A stretch of 64,000 bases of DNA from Acrasis kona (Eukaryota > Heterolobosea > Eutetramitea > Acrasida > Acrasidae), in the NCBI GenBank assembly GCA_026419775.2, contig JAOPGA020000178.1:1-64000 (forward strand), read 5' to 3'. Shown in pieces: positions 1 through 12,600 of the stretch (position 1 is the first letter of the stretch; the number at the start of each line of letters is the position of its first letter). Position numbers and translations under genes: made by a program. The notes beneath the pieces were generated by a model. That model had not been told where the DNA came from. It saw only the letters and a program-made list of their open reading frames with translations, and did not search any database.

Positions 1-692
1 TTTAGTTTAGTAACTCAAATTTTTAACACTCTAACCCAAAACTGCGACCGGACATGAGCAAAAAACCAAAATCTTGATAGCCAATGTTTATTCGACAACC
101 TTAACTTCGTAGGATTAGTGGAATCATACTTTGCATCATAGATGCTCTTTTGAACGGGATTACATGCCACGTAAAACTGTCCACGTCAAATTTTATATAC
201 TCCTTATTTAACAAACTATGAATTATTACATTGTATCGGATACATGGACATCAGAAGCAATGGTGAGGTAATCAGATAATTGAATGCACAAAGCACAATC
301 ATAAATTTCAAAGTAGATGATACTGCCTATTAGGTCTTAAACAATGATAACTACTGTGTTATTCTAATCTATAACTACCAACTTAAACATTATAATCTGA
401 TTATGCACCCACCCAACTCAAATTATTCCTTTTTACAAAATACCGTTCAAACGTTTCTTGATTTGTTGTAAATCCAAACGGACATCCAAAATTCGGTTAC
501 CTAAATATACTACAATCAACCAAAATAGAAGGTTCCAACGTATGCTAACCCATGGATTATTTTCTCCGGTGAACCCTTGTGATAAAATTTTTTGTCAAAA
601 AAAAGGTTACATCCCCATAATCGACGTCTGCGGTACTCACTACACATACACAAGAGGCGATACACACACACACACAGCCAATTAGAAGCTTA
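1..692. other. Left-edge region without a supported gene
   Basis: No reading frame here has recognisable protein character; the short open frames are AT-rich and unconserved in appearance. The last part lies directly upstream of the ornithine decarboxylase start and probably holds its promoter and 5' leader, including a short CA repeat. The 3' end of an upstream gene could lie at the far left but I cannot identify one. Confidence 0.5.
662..676. repeat. Short CA dinucleotide repeat
   Basis: Uninterrupted alternating A/C of about 15 bases, with a few more CA-rich bases just upstream, ending about 15 bases before the ornithine decarboxylase start. It looks like a simple microsatellite in the 5' leader. 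Confidence 0.8.
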
Positions 693-2063
693 ATGATAGG
701 AACCCAGACAACTGATAAACAAAATGCGATGAACGAAACTTCCCCAGTGTGTAAAACATTTAATAAAAACGATTCCGCAAAGGAATTCGTACCAACGGCC
801 AACTTGGACGATGTGAGTGAGTATCAAGACCTCTTTGAGGAATTCGGTGCTTCTTTCGTTCCAAAAGAAAAAAGCTTAAAGTCACTCATCCACGACATGT
901 GCGTGGAGGAGGAAAGCGAGGACGCCTTCTACATTGTTGATTTGTCCAAAGTCGTTAGACAGATGCTTCAATGGAAAGCCTACCTTCCAAGAGTAACACC
1001 ATTCTATGCTATCAAATGCAACCCATCTCCTGCCATCATGAGAATCGTAGAGGCCATGGGCGGTGGTTTCGATTGTGCTAGCAAGCAAGAAATTGGTGCT
1101 GCTGCTTTGTTATTGAAGGGCGAAAATGACAAACGCATCATTTATGCCAATCCCTGCAAACTTCCCAGCCACATGCGTTACGCTAGAGGTGCTGGCGTAG
1201 AAATGGTGACCGTCGATAATGAGGATGAATTGCACAAGATCAAGAAGCACTGGCCAGACGCAAAGGTCATCATTCGCATCGTGACCGACGACTCACACTC
1301 TGTGTGCAGATTCAGCTCCAAGTTTGGTGCTCAGATCAAGGACTGCAACCACTTGGTCAGCGTGTGCAGAGAATTGGACCTTAACTTGACCGGTATTAGT
1401 TTCCACGTTGGTAGCGGTTGCTTCAACGAGATTGCATTCGTGCAAGCCATTACATGCGCTCGCGAGGTGTTCGACATTGCCGAGAGACATGGATTCAAGT
1501 TGAGCTTGTTGGACATTGGAGGAGGTTTCCCAGGTATCACCGAAGAAGGAAAACCTTCATTCATTCAAATTGCAAATGCCATCCGCGACCTACTCGACGA
1601 GTTATTCCCAGTCGATCAAGTACAAATCATTGCTGAGCCTGGTCGTTACTACGCTTGTGCAAGCCACACCCTCGTCACTCACATCTTTGCAAGAAGAAAG
1701 GTTCACAAGATTAATCCAGAGGATGATGGAAGCGATTACTTGTATTACATTAATGATGGCGTGTATCAAAGTTTCAACTGCTTGTTGTTCGATCACGCAG
1801 AGATTAAATCCGTTCGTTCCATTGATATGAGCGAAGATTTCGAAGATGGAACTGGTAACGAACAAACCGGACCTAAACTCAAGTCTACAATCTTTGGACC
1901 TACTTGCGATTCTATGGATTGTATCGTCAAGGGTATCGACCTTCCAGTGCTTGATTTGGGTGATGTTTTGTACTTCCCTGATTTCGGTGCCTACACAGTG
2001 GCCGCCAGTAGTGCTTTCAACGGATTCAAGACTGTAATCATGAAGTACATTTGGAAGAATTAA
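693..2063 (+). CDS. ODC1: Ornithine decarboxylase
   Basis: PLP-dependent group IV (alanine-racemase fold) decarboxylase that converts ornithine to putrescine, the entry step of polyamine synthesis in the cytosol. The frame is 456 codons, close to the usual eukaryotic length, with no intron needed. Visible motifs are FYAIKCN with the PLP lysine at about residue 108, HVGSGC, the glycine loop GGGFPG, EPGRYY, NDGVYQSFNC, and FGPTCDSMD with the active-site cysteine at about 405. The ODC-type DGVY..FN and CDS(M)D motifs favour ornithine over lysine or diaminopimelate as substrate. A second in-frame ATG at 729 (MNETSP) is a possible start, and the first 50 residues are poorly conserved. I see no antizyme gene nearby. 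Confidence 0.93.
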   Translation: MIGTQTTDKQNAMNETSPVCKTFNKNDSAKEFVPTANLDDVSEYQDLFEEFGASFVPKEKSLKSLIHDMCVEEESEDAFYIVDLSKVVRQMLQWKAYLPRVTPFYAIKCNPSPAIMRIVEAMGGGFDCASKQEIGAAALLLKGENDKRIIYANPCKLPSHMRYARGAGVEMVTVDNEDELHKIKKHWPDAKVIIRIVTDDSHSVCRFSSKFGAQIKDCNHLVSVCRELDLNLTGISFHVGSGCFNEIAFVQAITCAREVFDIAERHGFKLSLLDIGGGFPGITEEGKPSFIQIANAIRDLLDELFPVDQVQIIAEPGRYYACASHTLVTHIFARRKVHKINPEDDGSDYLYYINDGVYQSFNCLLFDHAEIKSVRSIDMSEDFEDGTGNEQTGPKLKSTIFGPTCDSMDCIVKGIDLPVLDLGDVLYFPDFGAYTVAASSAFNGFKTVIMKYIWKN

Positions 2064-2172
2064 TTATGTAAATCATCTTGATAAATGCGATTGTTTTTTG
2101 AAATATGTTGCCTTGATCTTGTTGAAAATGTTTGTGTTTTTGTCAACTTTGTTACAAATGATTTTTGGATAA

Positions 2173-3341
2173 ATGAGTAACCAAGAGGAGGAACGATTAT
2201 TGAATGGTGGCGATAGTCAAATAAATTCAGACTTGCAAGACAACGCAATAAAAGAAGAGGATTCTGATTCAGAGGCTGTCGAAACGATTAATTATGATCC
2301 CACGCTCGATAGTGATAACGACGAATCAGAGGAAGGCATAACAACAAGATATAGCGAAAACATCATCTCCCTCCTTAAACCTGTATCTATAGCGATGATC
2401 ATTGTCATTTGGGCGGTGCATACTTTATCACCAATTTTGAATAGTTCAGGGGTTCCTGTATCGAGGTACTGTCACACAACACAATCACACTTGCTAATAA
2501 TGACAGCGCCGTTATGGTATATACAGAATCGGAATCAGATTCTGGATGGTTGAAGCTTGGTGGTGCTCTACTAAATGCTTTGATTGTGGTAGCCATGGTG
2601 TGCGTTATAACAGTTATTCTTGTATTATTATTTGTATACAATTGCTATAAGATCATTTATGGGTGGCTGATCACCTCTTCAGCAGTCTTGCTGTTCACCA
2701 TGGGTTGGTTGTGGCTAGAGTTTACGCTACGTGCATATAGCTTGACCATTGACTACTTTTCTTACTTTTTCCTTCTGTACAATTTCACAATCTTGGGTGT
2801 TGTGAGCATTTTCTGGCAGGCACCTACAATATTCACACAAGCCTATTTGATTGTTGTCAGCTGCATGACGGGATGGTGGCTTACTCGCCTCCCTGAGTGG
2901 ACCACATGGGCAATATTGGCAGCTGTTGCAATCTATGATGTGATAGCCGTTCTTACGCCTAAAGGTCCTTTGAAACTTCTTGTGGAAACTGCAGAAAAAA
3001 GGAAAGTACCCATTCCTGGTCTTATTTACGAATCCAAAAAGTTCAAGTTGGGTCTAGGAGATTTTGTTTTCTATAGCGTACTTGTGGGTAGAGCATCCAT
3101 GTTCGATTCGGTAACAATGTTTGCATGTTTTGTATGCATTCTAACAGTAAGTGATTTTCATTACCATGCTTTAACATGTTGTCAGGGATTATGTTTAACA
3201 TTGTTTTGCTTGGGCATCTTTAAGAAGGCTCTACCTGCCCTGCCAATCAGCATTGCACTTGGATTAATATTCTACTTTGTGACAAGATTCGGAGTAACAC
3301 CGTACATAACGAACAACTCTATTCAACAAATAAATGTATAA
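2173..3341 (+). CDS. PSEN: Presenilin (gamma-secretase catalytic subunit), three exons
   Basis: Intramembrane aspartyl protease. Reconstructed exons are 2173-2465, 2507-3146 and 3186-3341, giving 362 residues. Intron 1 (2466-2506, 41 nt) changes frame, so it is required. Intron 2 (3147-3185, 39 nt, GTAAGT...CAG) is in frame and stop-free, but removing it restores the conserved join ILT-GLCLTLF. The catalytic aspartates are in IYDVIAVLTPKGP (about D242) and GLGDFVFYSVLVG (about D283), and the C-terminal motif is KKALPALPISIALG. TM1 follows an acidic N-terminus of about 70 residues. The cytosolic loop between the two aspartates is only about 40 residues, far shorter than in animals, so the usual exon-9-type autocleavage loop is mostly missing. 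It ends 8 nt before the stop of the convergent cystathionine beta-synthase. Confidence 0.93.
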
Positions 3342-3349
3342 AAATTGAT

Positions 3350-4506
3350 TTATTTTGTAGACTTTTTCTTAATCTCCTCTAGTTTGGCCTTCAATACACC
3401 CTCTCTTGCCTTTATTGACGCCAACTCCTTCTCTATTTCATCTGCAGTGCTCTCCTTATCTGTGTACTTTCTTTCGTTCATCCATTGGTCTTGTAAGAAT
3501 TTTGTCATGTAGTTACGAATGCCGTCGGGTAAAAGTACAACACATCTTTGGCCTGCCTTGAGTTGCTTAGCAGCTTTGACAGCGCCCCATACTGACGTCC
3601 CACTTGAACCTCCGCACAAAAGTCCTTCTTCGCGAATGAGTTTGCGTGCCATGATGAAACTATCCTTGTCGTTGCTCTTGACCCATTGGTCAACGAGTCC
3701 TCTATCCAAAACATCAGGTACAAAATCATAACCTATTCCTTCGACCTCATATGTTCCGACCTTGTCATTCTCGGGGTCGGCTAGTAGGGAACCCTCAGGG
3801 TCAACACCAACTACAATGAGGTTTGGTAGTCTCTCCTTCAATTTCTTGGCGATACCAGATATCGTACCTCCTGTGCCTGCGCCCATGACAATCATGTCAA
3901 GTTTTCCGCCGCATTGATTATATATTTCCTCCGCTGTGTACTTGTAATGTGCTTCTGGGTTGCTTGGGTTCTTGTATTGGTCCAAAATGTGACTGTTCTC
4001 AATCTCAGATTGAAGCTTCTTGGCGACTCCAATGTGTGATTCAGGTGCATCCCATGCAGCCTCTGTCGGTGTGCGAATGATTTTGGCGCCTAGAGCAGCA
4101 AGTACGCTTGACTTTTCCTGTGACATCTTCTCTGGTAGAGTGATAATCATGTTGTATCCTAAAAAAGTTAAAATCTAGTTGAAACTGAAATATTTGTACC
4201 TTTTACAGCTGCAGTTAGTGCAAGACCAATACCAGTGTTTCCTGATGTTGGTTCAATTAATGTATCTCCTGGCTTAATACGACCAGAGGCTTCCGCGTCT
4301 AGAATCATTTGTCTTCCGATACGGTCCTTAACACTACCACCGGCATTGAAGAATTCACACTTGGCTAGAAGTTCACACTCCAAACCGAAATCCTTCGGGA
4401 TTTTATTTAAGCGAACCATTGGTGTGTTACCAATATGTTCAAGTACAGTGTCGTAGATGCTGTTACGAATGCATTTACCTTGTGGTTGTGACATTTGTAT
4501 TTTCAA
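3350..4506 (-). CDS. CBS: Cystathionine beta-synthase, short form lacking the regulatory domain
   Basis: PLP enzyme of transsulfuration that condenses serine and homocysteine to cystathionine. Exons are 4506-4200 and 4158-3350, joined over a 41-nt intron (4159-4199), giving 371 residues. Motifs are NAGGSVKDR with the PLP lysine (K60), [10 protein letters not shown], the phosphate loop [26 protein letters not shown] and [16 protein letters not shown] and the [12 protein letters not shown] tail are of cystathionine beta-synthase type rather than O-acetylserine sulfhydrylase type. There is no N-terminal haem-binding segment and no C-terminal pair of CBS (Bateman) modules, so AdoMet activation is unlikely; the tail is instead a short Lys/Glu-rich helix. 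A cysteine synthase with mixed activity cannot be excluded. Confidence 0.88.
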
Positions 4507-4610
4507 ATTTGTTTGTTCTTTTGTGGAAATTAATTAAATGTAATCGTTGTGTTCCTTTTCTTTTTGATTTGATGCGATAGATTCACAACTAAAAATGAAC
4601 ACAAGCATTG

Positions 4611-6148
4611 TTAAATATTAGTTTTAATAAAGTTTCTCATGTCTTCATGGCCATCTCTCTTGACAACAAGTACCATTTTATCCTCATCACTCCATAAGTA
4701 CATTGATATCCTTCGCGACTGGTCAACAACCATCTTGAACTTTTCAAGGTTAGGAAATTTATCATACAACACTCCATCAAAATGAGCAACTCTGTTCCGT
4801 TCCTGCTCCCATAATCGTATTTGATCAGCTACAGTCTCAGGAATAACAGGCCTTCTCTTTCTCATTTGAGGATGTGCGTGTAGATAAATGTAACCGAGTA
4901 TTTGATCTGCAGTAATACCATTCTTGAACGCCTCCCTAACACTTTCACGAGTAATTTGACCAACAACCATGTTAGGAAGTCTGTACTCCATAAAAACAAA
5001 CAAGGACAAGAGAGCAATTTGAAGAGAAGAGCGAGTGTAAGCATATACTCTATAATTGGTTTCAACAATAATGTGACCACCCTCGTCAGCACCACCACTG
5101 CTGGATAGACCGTCGAGCATACTCACGCGACCGGCACTGTCGCTGCTACCTTGAGTGATGCCCATGGCCATGTTAGTTGGAAAGAATTTTGGAAACTTCA
5201 AGTAGACAATGCCCATTTCACTCAAATCTAACAACATTACATTTTGGGATGGAGTCAAGCTTTCGGCACTATACCCGTTGCCAACTCTCATGAAACTCAA
5301 TTCGAACAAAAATTGCAAAAGCTCATTCTTGATTTGTTTTCTAGTCTGAGCACTGTCTAAATATTGTTTTAATAGTTTCCACACTTGTGTGCGGGTTTCT
5401 TGCAACAAGAATTGAAATCCCTCCGTGGTGATGTTTGCCTTTCCGGTATCTGAATCAACTTTCACAAGTTGTGACCAGTTTAAAAGTTTTTCGATGCTGT
5501 CTTTGAATTTTGTTTTTTCAGAATCATCTCCCGAAGATGTGCCAACCATGTACACCAAGACGTTTTCCCACTGTTCTTTGGACCATTTATCAAGCTCCTG
5601 AGGAGTGGGGGGATTTGATAATCCTTTTCTTTTCTTTTTTTTTNCTGTTGTTGAAGGTTCAACATCTTTATTTACACTAGTGCTCACCGATACGTCCTCC
5701 TCTACAAACTGAGGATAATCTTGTGTTAGGCATTTTTTAAACACTGCTTGAAAGTGTGGATTTACTGTGACTACATCGCCTGATTGTTTGCTGAAGAAAT
5801 GTTAGATCATCGAGGATAGATCGAACAAGTCTTACAAAAGTATCCGGTAATCAAATAATAATTGTAGGGCGATTCGATGGATTTCTGAGGCCCTTTGATT
5901 GATGTCTGCATTAGGGAGGACCATAAATCTAAAACGATGAGAAGCTTGCATATAGTAGGTTACTTTCTAAGTGGAACACTGCCCTCAGACAGAACTAATT
6001 GAAGTACATATTGTTGCGCGAGTGGCGTGAGAAATCTATAGACCGCTTTACATGTCCAAACATCGCTATATAGTTCATCAAGTGTTTGCTGTGGTTGTTG
6101 CAGCAAAAAGTTAAAAATATTGTCTTGGGGAGGTGCACCTTGTGACAT
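4611..6148 (-). CDS. GTF2H4: TFIIH core subunit 4 (Tfb2/p52)
   Basis: Subunit of the TFIIH core that contacts the XPB helicase in transcription initiation and nucleotide-excision repair. Exons are 6148-5964, 5928-5836 and 5790-4611, giving 485 residues (human p52 is about 460). Introns are 35 nt (5929-5963) and 45 nt (5791-5835); the first starts just before an in-frame stop, so it must be spliced. Recognisable segments are the N-terminal LDELY..VWTCKAVYRFL helices, NPHFQAVF, the conserved middle with ETNYRVYAYT and PNMVVGQITR, and the C-terminal p8/Tfb5-binding half with VADQIRLWEQERNR. The sequence has one ambiguous base (5644) inside an A-rich lysine run after exon 3 begins, so one residue there is undefined. 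Confidence 0.9.
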
Positions 6149-6668
6149 TTTTCGTTACAATAGGTTTTGACCAACATTCCGCTCAACTGGCGTTATAAAA
6201 CAGAAAAAGATTGGAAAGTTTTAATAATTTACTACATGAAGAAAGGTCTAACGAATTGAATTTTGAAAATAGTATGACAAAGGTTGTTCCAACGGGACAG
6301 ACAGAGTGGAAAGGGATGAGACAAAGAATGAATGGGTTGTCATCTGTTGTATATAAAAATAAAATGTGTAACCTTTCTTCAATTTATATTTCTTAACATT
6401 TCGGTGCCAATTAACAAATCGTGCGAAACTGAAACATAGGTCAGGTTCAAATTTGGTGCTTACAGGAATCAAATAGGATATGACGTTCGAATGGATTTGA
6501 TTGCAGTGAATAAATGACTCATGACGTCTCTATAAAGTCGATGGTGTCCACCTGCAAACAAAGTGTTGTTATGTTCAAAAGAGTTCGCGATTACAAAGTC
6601 TTGCTTTGGAATGTAGTCCTTACTAAGACTAAATTGAGAGAAGTCGAGGTGTAAATATCAACATCAAA
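6149..6668. other. Intergenic region between divergent Tfb2 and PARP genes
   Basis: About 520 bases between two divergent start codons. No convincing coding frame; it should hold the promoters of both genes. I see no RNA gene or repeat here. Confidence 0.5.
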
Positions 6669-9600
6669 ATGTCAGCCTCTGAATCAAGTGATTGTGGAGA
6701 ACAGGTTGAAGCGGAGCAGGAGGCTGTTTCTACAAAGACTCCTGAGAAAAGTGTCCAATTTGAATCAGAGCAAGGTTCCGCAAGACGCTCCGCAAGAATA
6801 GCAGATGCACAAAAAAGAGGCAAAACTACAGTAAATGCAATAACTGCAGAACATTTCCTCAAAAGAAAGTCGCGTTCAAAGAAAGCCAACAAAAAGATTA
6901 CTTTTGAAAGCGAAGACGATGTTGAAAATGGTGGGATTTCTCCGTTTACTCCAAGTAACACCATTGGGGAAGATTTCTACTTCATTGGTGGATCCTCATC
7001 AGACGAAGAGCCAAAGAGGAAGCGTAAGAGAACGAAGCCTGACAAGGGTTCTGATGGTGAGGATTCTAATACAAACAATGCCGCCTCTGAATCTGAAATG
7101 GAACCAGAATCTGAGGAGGAAGATGATGACGACGATGATGATGCGTACGAAGAGGAAGAGGAGAAGCCGAAGAAGGCCACCAAAAAAACCAAAGCAAGGA
7201 AAAGTAAGAAAGAATTAAATGGAAAATCAAAAGGTAGCAAGAAACCAAAAAAGGCTCCTAAAAACACCGCTTTAACCTTGGTGGATCCTAAGGTAGTTAA
7301 GAATGTCAAGGGTATGAACTCCGACATGTTCACATCGGATTCTGCAAACAACATTGTAACAAAGAGTACCATTAGAAACAACCTTGACGTTTTCAGAGCT
7401 GTGCACGATCGTAACTCTGAACTCTTGAGCAAGATTATAAAGGATTTGAAACATGTGAGCAAGCCGCTCATGTCCAGAAGTAGCGACCTTGATTACACTG
7501 CACTGGATGTTGCAATTCGCAATAATGATATAGACTGCACAAAGTTACTGCTCAAGAAGGATGACCATGAGACTTTAAACAAGAGAGTCAAAACTCCACG
7601 CAGTGGTATGAGCGTGCAGGGCACTGGTAGCTACAGCAGATACACGTATGGCAAGCACATTAGAGATTTGAACCAGTCACGTGGCGGCAAAGAAGGAGAT
7701 AACGCTTTTCAACAAGATCCCGAAAATTGGTATGGCGACGACGGGTACGATAACCAACAAAAGAGATTAGAACAAGATTGTTACTATCCAATCTCAAATG
7801 CAATGATCGATCTTCTGCTCACGGATTTCCCAAGTGCAAGACAAATGTTCGGAGGACCTGGATTTTACAATGCTGTGGAGTCTGGCAATCAAGAAACTGC
7901 TGGTTACATTGTCCAAGTTATTGTTCCAATATCAAGGTTTCGATTTGAACAATTTGCACGTAGAAGCATTGACCTTCGGCGACAAGCAAATGTTTGAAAA
8001 GTTTAAGAGTGTTAGTGCTACCAAGAAGGCTTCTGCGGAAGCTTTTCAGATCACTCCAATACACTGTGCAGCCATCAACCCCGATACACGCTACTTGCAA
8101 CACTTGATCGATAACTCAAACGAAGGCCATATTGCATCGGATACAAGGGGAAGAAAACCAGTTCACTTTGCAGCGGCATGCACTACATCTGATAATCTCA
8201 GGTATCTGCTTGAAAAGAAGGGTGCCAACCCAAATGATTGCGATAAACAGAACCATACCCCTCTCATGATGGCTTGTAAACACGGTCGCGATCATAACAT
8301 TGAATTATTGTGGCCAGAAGCAGAGAATCAGCTCGTTGCCTTGAAAAAAAAGAACAAGCAGGGTCACAACGCACTCTATTTCGCTTCAGTTTTCGGTCAT
8401 TTGGATTGCTTGAAGGTTCTAATAGAACGCGATGTGAAGAAAATAGTCGCCCTGCCAACAGATAAGAGTAAACTCACGGTATTGCACCAAGCTGCTGCAC
8501 ACGGTCATTTGGATATGGTCAAGTACCTCGTAAAAACAGGTGGCGACAAGTTGCTTGGTAAAGTGGACAAGTTTAAGAAACATGCTCTAATCTACGCATG
8601 TATCAATGGTCACTTTGATGTGTGCAAGTACTTGATTCAAGAAGGAGCTAATCCACTACACTGTGATTCGAGCGAGAATTCACCACTTCATTATGCAGCA
8701 GCTTATGGTTGGTTGGATATCGTCAAGTTATTGGTCGAAGCATGCGGTTGTAAACTAAACACTTTTAATGCTTGGCGCACCACGCCGATGGACTTGGCAC
8801 TAAAGAAGCATCACATGGAGATTGTTGATTACATTATCGATAATAAAGAACTGAATCTGGATGATAAGGATGCGAATGGCGAAACTCTCTTGTTCAAGCA
8901 AGTATCCAATAGAAACGAAAATTCGATGGAGTTTATAGAGTTCTTGATCGAGAGAGGAGCTGATGTCAACACAACTAGCGCAAAAGGTCAAAATTTGATG
9001 CACGTATTAGCCACAAAGCGCGTCGAACCATTTAGATATAATCAAACCAATACAACAGACAAGAAACCCAGTGTGGATGTTTTAATTGCAGAGTCATTAA
9101 TGCTCCGTCCATTGCTCAAGATACTCGCAGATGAAAAGGACAAGAAGGAGGTTGCGTATTCGGTTTATCGTGCCATTAGTGCCGTGAACGATGATCAAAT
9201 ACATGTTCTAGTTCAAGAGGAACGAATCAAAGCCATCTTAAACTTGCTGCTAGTCAATAACATAAGAGTAATCAACCTCGCGTTAGATAGTATACAAAAT
9301 ATTTTGGCGATCGGTCTGCGTGTTGCCAACAATGACTCTTCCTTGAATCAATATGCAAAAGTTATAGAGGAACTTGATGGTTTAGAAATACTCGAAAAAT
9401 TACAATTCCATAAAGACCAATGCATCTACAAAAGAGCGTTTGGTATTATTGATTGTTATTTCATGAACGAAGAAGGCGATAAGAAACAAGATGAACCAAA
9501 TCAAGCTTCTCTAGATGTGTTGCAGAGTGAATTTAGTGGTTTCAATAGTAACGATAATCAATGTAGCCATCCTCTCTACTATGCAATTAGCACCGAGAAC

Positions 9601-12600
9601 CAAGAGATGGTTGACTTCTTGATCAATCATTCTTTTTTAAGGATTGAGAACAACCAGGAGAAACCAAAGGCCGCTTACAAAGCTAGAGTCTCAAATACGC
9701 CCAAAGAGAGAAATTCTGATGATGAAGACTCTGATGATAGCGATCACGAGGAGCAAGAGGAGGAGCAACAAGAAGTGGACATCAATGTTCCTGTGAATCC
9801 TGCCTTGAATGTGTTCAAAGTTCTAATTGATAAGACGGCGACCATGCAACGACAATTTAGTAATCAACTTGTACCTCCCAATAAGCAAATAGACAAGATT
9901 ACAAGATACTACAGAGTTATTTTGAACCAACCCGGAATCTTGGAATTACTCAATCAGGACTCACCATCAGAAGATCTTTCGAGCACTGTCGATAAAATGT
10001 TGATCCTATTTGATCATGGATCAGATCAAGACATCATCAAACCATTATTCGAGTTCTTCTTGGAGCAAGATATATCAAGGTATTGTCTTGAAAAGGCAAA
10101 TTCAGATATCGTAATAACCATCATCAAAACGTTGGTTACAAAGTATTTACAAAAACCAACCGAATTCAAAAGCATGTTAGATATTCTGTTCGGCATCGGT
10201 GCAATCAAGAACCAAACCATCAAAACAACTAACCCACTGTGCTACGTTGATCTAATCATCAATAAATTTATCAAGGGCTGCAACGATCCTAATGGAATCG
10301 CTACAGTCATCAATTACATTTGCCATAACACAAAAGTAGTTCTACCAAAGGTAGAGAACACAGGAGGAGGTAACATGATGCACTTGTTGTTCGCGAGAAT
10401 GAACGAAATCAACATTGTCGCTCCACTATATGCCCTATTCAAACTGTTCAACAATTATGTGAGCGATCCATCGGCGATGAGCGATGATGACGACCAAGTA
10501 CCGTATACTCAACAAATCATAAATGGATTAGATAAGAAAGGGTTCACACCACTCTTGCAGCTCGTTAATGATTGCAGTGCTGCATCCAAGGTTAATTCAC
10601 AAGATTTAATCGATGACGATGCAATCGAATACAAACAAATGTGTAGTGTACATGGAACCGTTGATAAGACCAAAAGAACGCGGGTACCAACCAATGCATC
10701 ATGGATTAGAGAATACAACGCAGAGTTCGCGACCGGTAAGAGCATTGATCGAGTTTTGGACGTGATCCATTTGTATACTACTCAAACGAGCGACAGTTTA
10801 GATCATAAAGTGCAGGAGATGCCTCTGTATCGTGACGCACAAACTGGACAGACCCCATTGATAATTGCCATCAAGAAACAGAACCCTTCGTTAATCGTTT
10901 ATTTGGTTGAAGAAGCTCACGTGAACATTAATGAATCGGATAGTAGGGGTCGCAGTGCAATGCATCATGCTGTGGGTATGTGCAAGAGTAGTAGCGAGAG
11001 CTTATTCATTGTAAAGTACCTGATCAAGTATGGAGGCGACATGACCATCAAGGATGTATTTGGCCGTACTCCCTTATTCTATTTATTCACAGGTGTTGGT
11101 CACTTGGGTGGCGCACAAGCACATCAAGAACCAATAGAACAATTAACTGATTTATTGAACGTAAAAGGTGTAACACACGATATCAAGGATGTGTACTCTA
11201 GAACACCGCTGCATTACTCTGCTATAAGAGGAAACGCTATTTGTAGTATGTACTTGATACAAGTTGGATGTGAACTAGACCTACCAGATTGTGACGGTAA
11301 TACTCCACTTGCGTTAGCACTATTGGGTGGCCACGTCGATTTTACGGTCACTTTAATCAACAAGGGTGCAAACGTACAAACGACTGTGAGCATGTTGGAT
11401 TATTTACATCATGGTCGTCACAACATGGAAGATGAAATGGATACCAATGAGAAGAAGGCTGTTCAGAAGCGAGTACAGGAAGCAAATCAAATTGACAACA
11501 GGACATTGAGTTTTAATGGTCGTGACTACAATGCACCTGGACCACGTCTTTATTCCTTCTTTAAAGCAACGCTCAGTAAGAGTTTCTTTGGACTTGCTTA
11601 CTTGCTCATGAGCAATCACCAAGTAGAGATCACAAGTGCCGTACAAGATGCAGTTGGCACTGATCAATTCAGCGTTTGTTTGATCATTTTGCGCAAATCA
11701 AGTGCAGATGACTTGAAAAAGCTCAACGCACAAGGACAAAATTTAATGCACTTGATATGTAACGTACCTGACAGTAAAGAGTACCAGAAATATTGCCAAA
11801 ACATAATCATGTTCTTGTACGCTCGTGGAGTCGATATCAATCTACGAGACAAGCACAATCAAACACCATTGTTGCTCGCTGTCAAAAATAGAAATGTAAT
11901 CTTGACAAGATTCTTGGTCGACCACGGAGCTGATCCAAATATATCAGATAGCCTCGAACAAATGAATGCATTGCACTGGTCATGTAAGAACTTCTCTGCT
12001 ACCAATTTGGAAATCTTACGAAAGCAACCAAGTAGCGAAGCATTTAATCTAGGCAAGAACCCACATCTCAAGATTATTCCAATAGAACTGAATAGTGTGG
12101 ATCGCGTTGGTAGAAATGCAGCACATTATGCAGCAATGTCACGTACTGGAGCAAATTTATTGAGCGTATTACATGTACGTGGTATTGATATTGGTTTGTG
12201 TGATTCATTCGGATGTACCCCATTAATATATGCTGCACAGAATAGTAATGCAGAATGTATTCAAGTGTTGGTCAAACTAGACAATAAAGCCAACATCGAT
12301 GCAGCGAGGCATGATAATAAACGTACAGCACTACATTACGTTGCTTACGAGAACGATCATGCATGCTACAAAGCAATGCTGTCCAGTAAACCAAAAATTA
12401 ATTGTAATTTGAAGGATGATTCGGGAAGAACACCGCTTAATGTAGCCATGATGCTCATTAAAAAGAGTCACTTGCTGATTAGTCCACAAAAGATAAATAC
12501 TATCGACTTTTCTCAGCAAAAAAATCAAGAGAAATTGGTGCCTTTGGACGCAAAGATCATGGAGTGTATTACCTTATTGCTCACAAATAGAGCAGATGTT

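Noticed and set aside
6977..7471. Minus-strand serine-rich frame
   Set aside because: Antisense of the acidic GAT/GAA tract of the PARP gene; no leader or family match.
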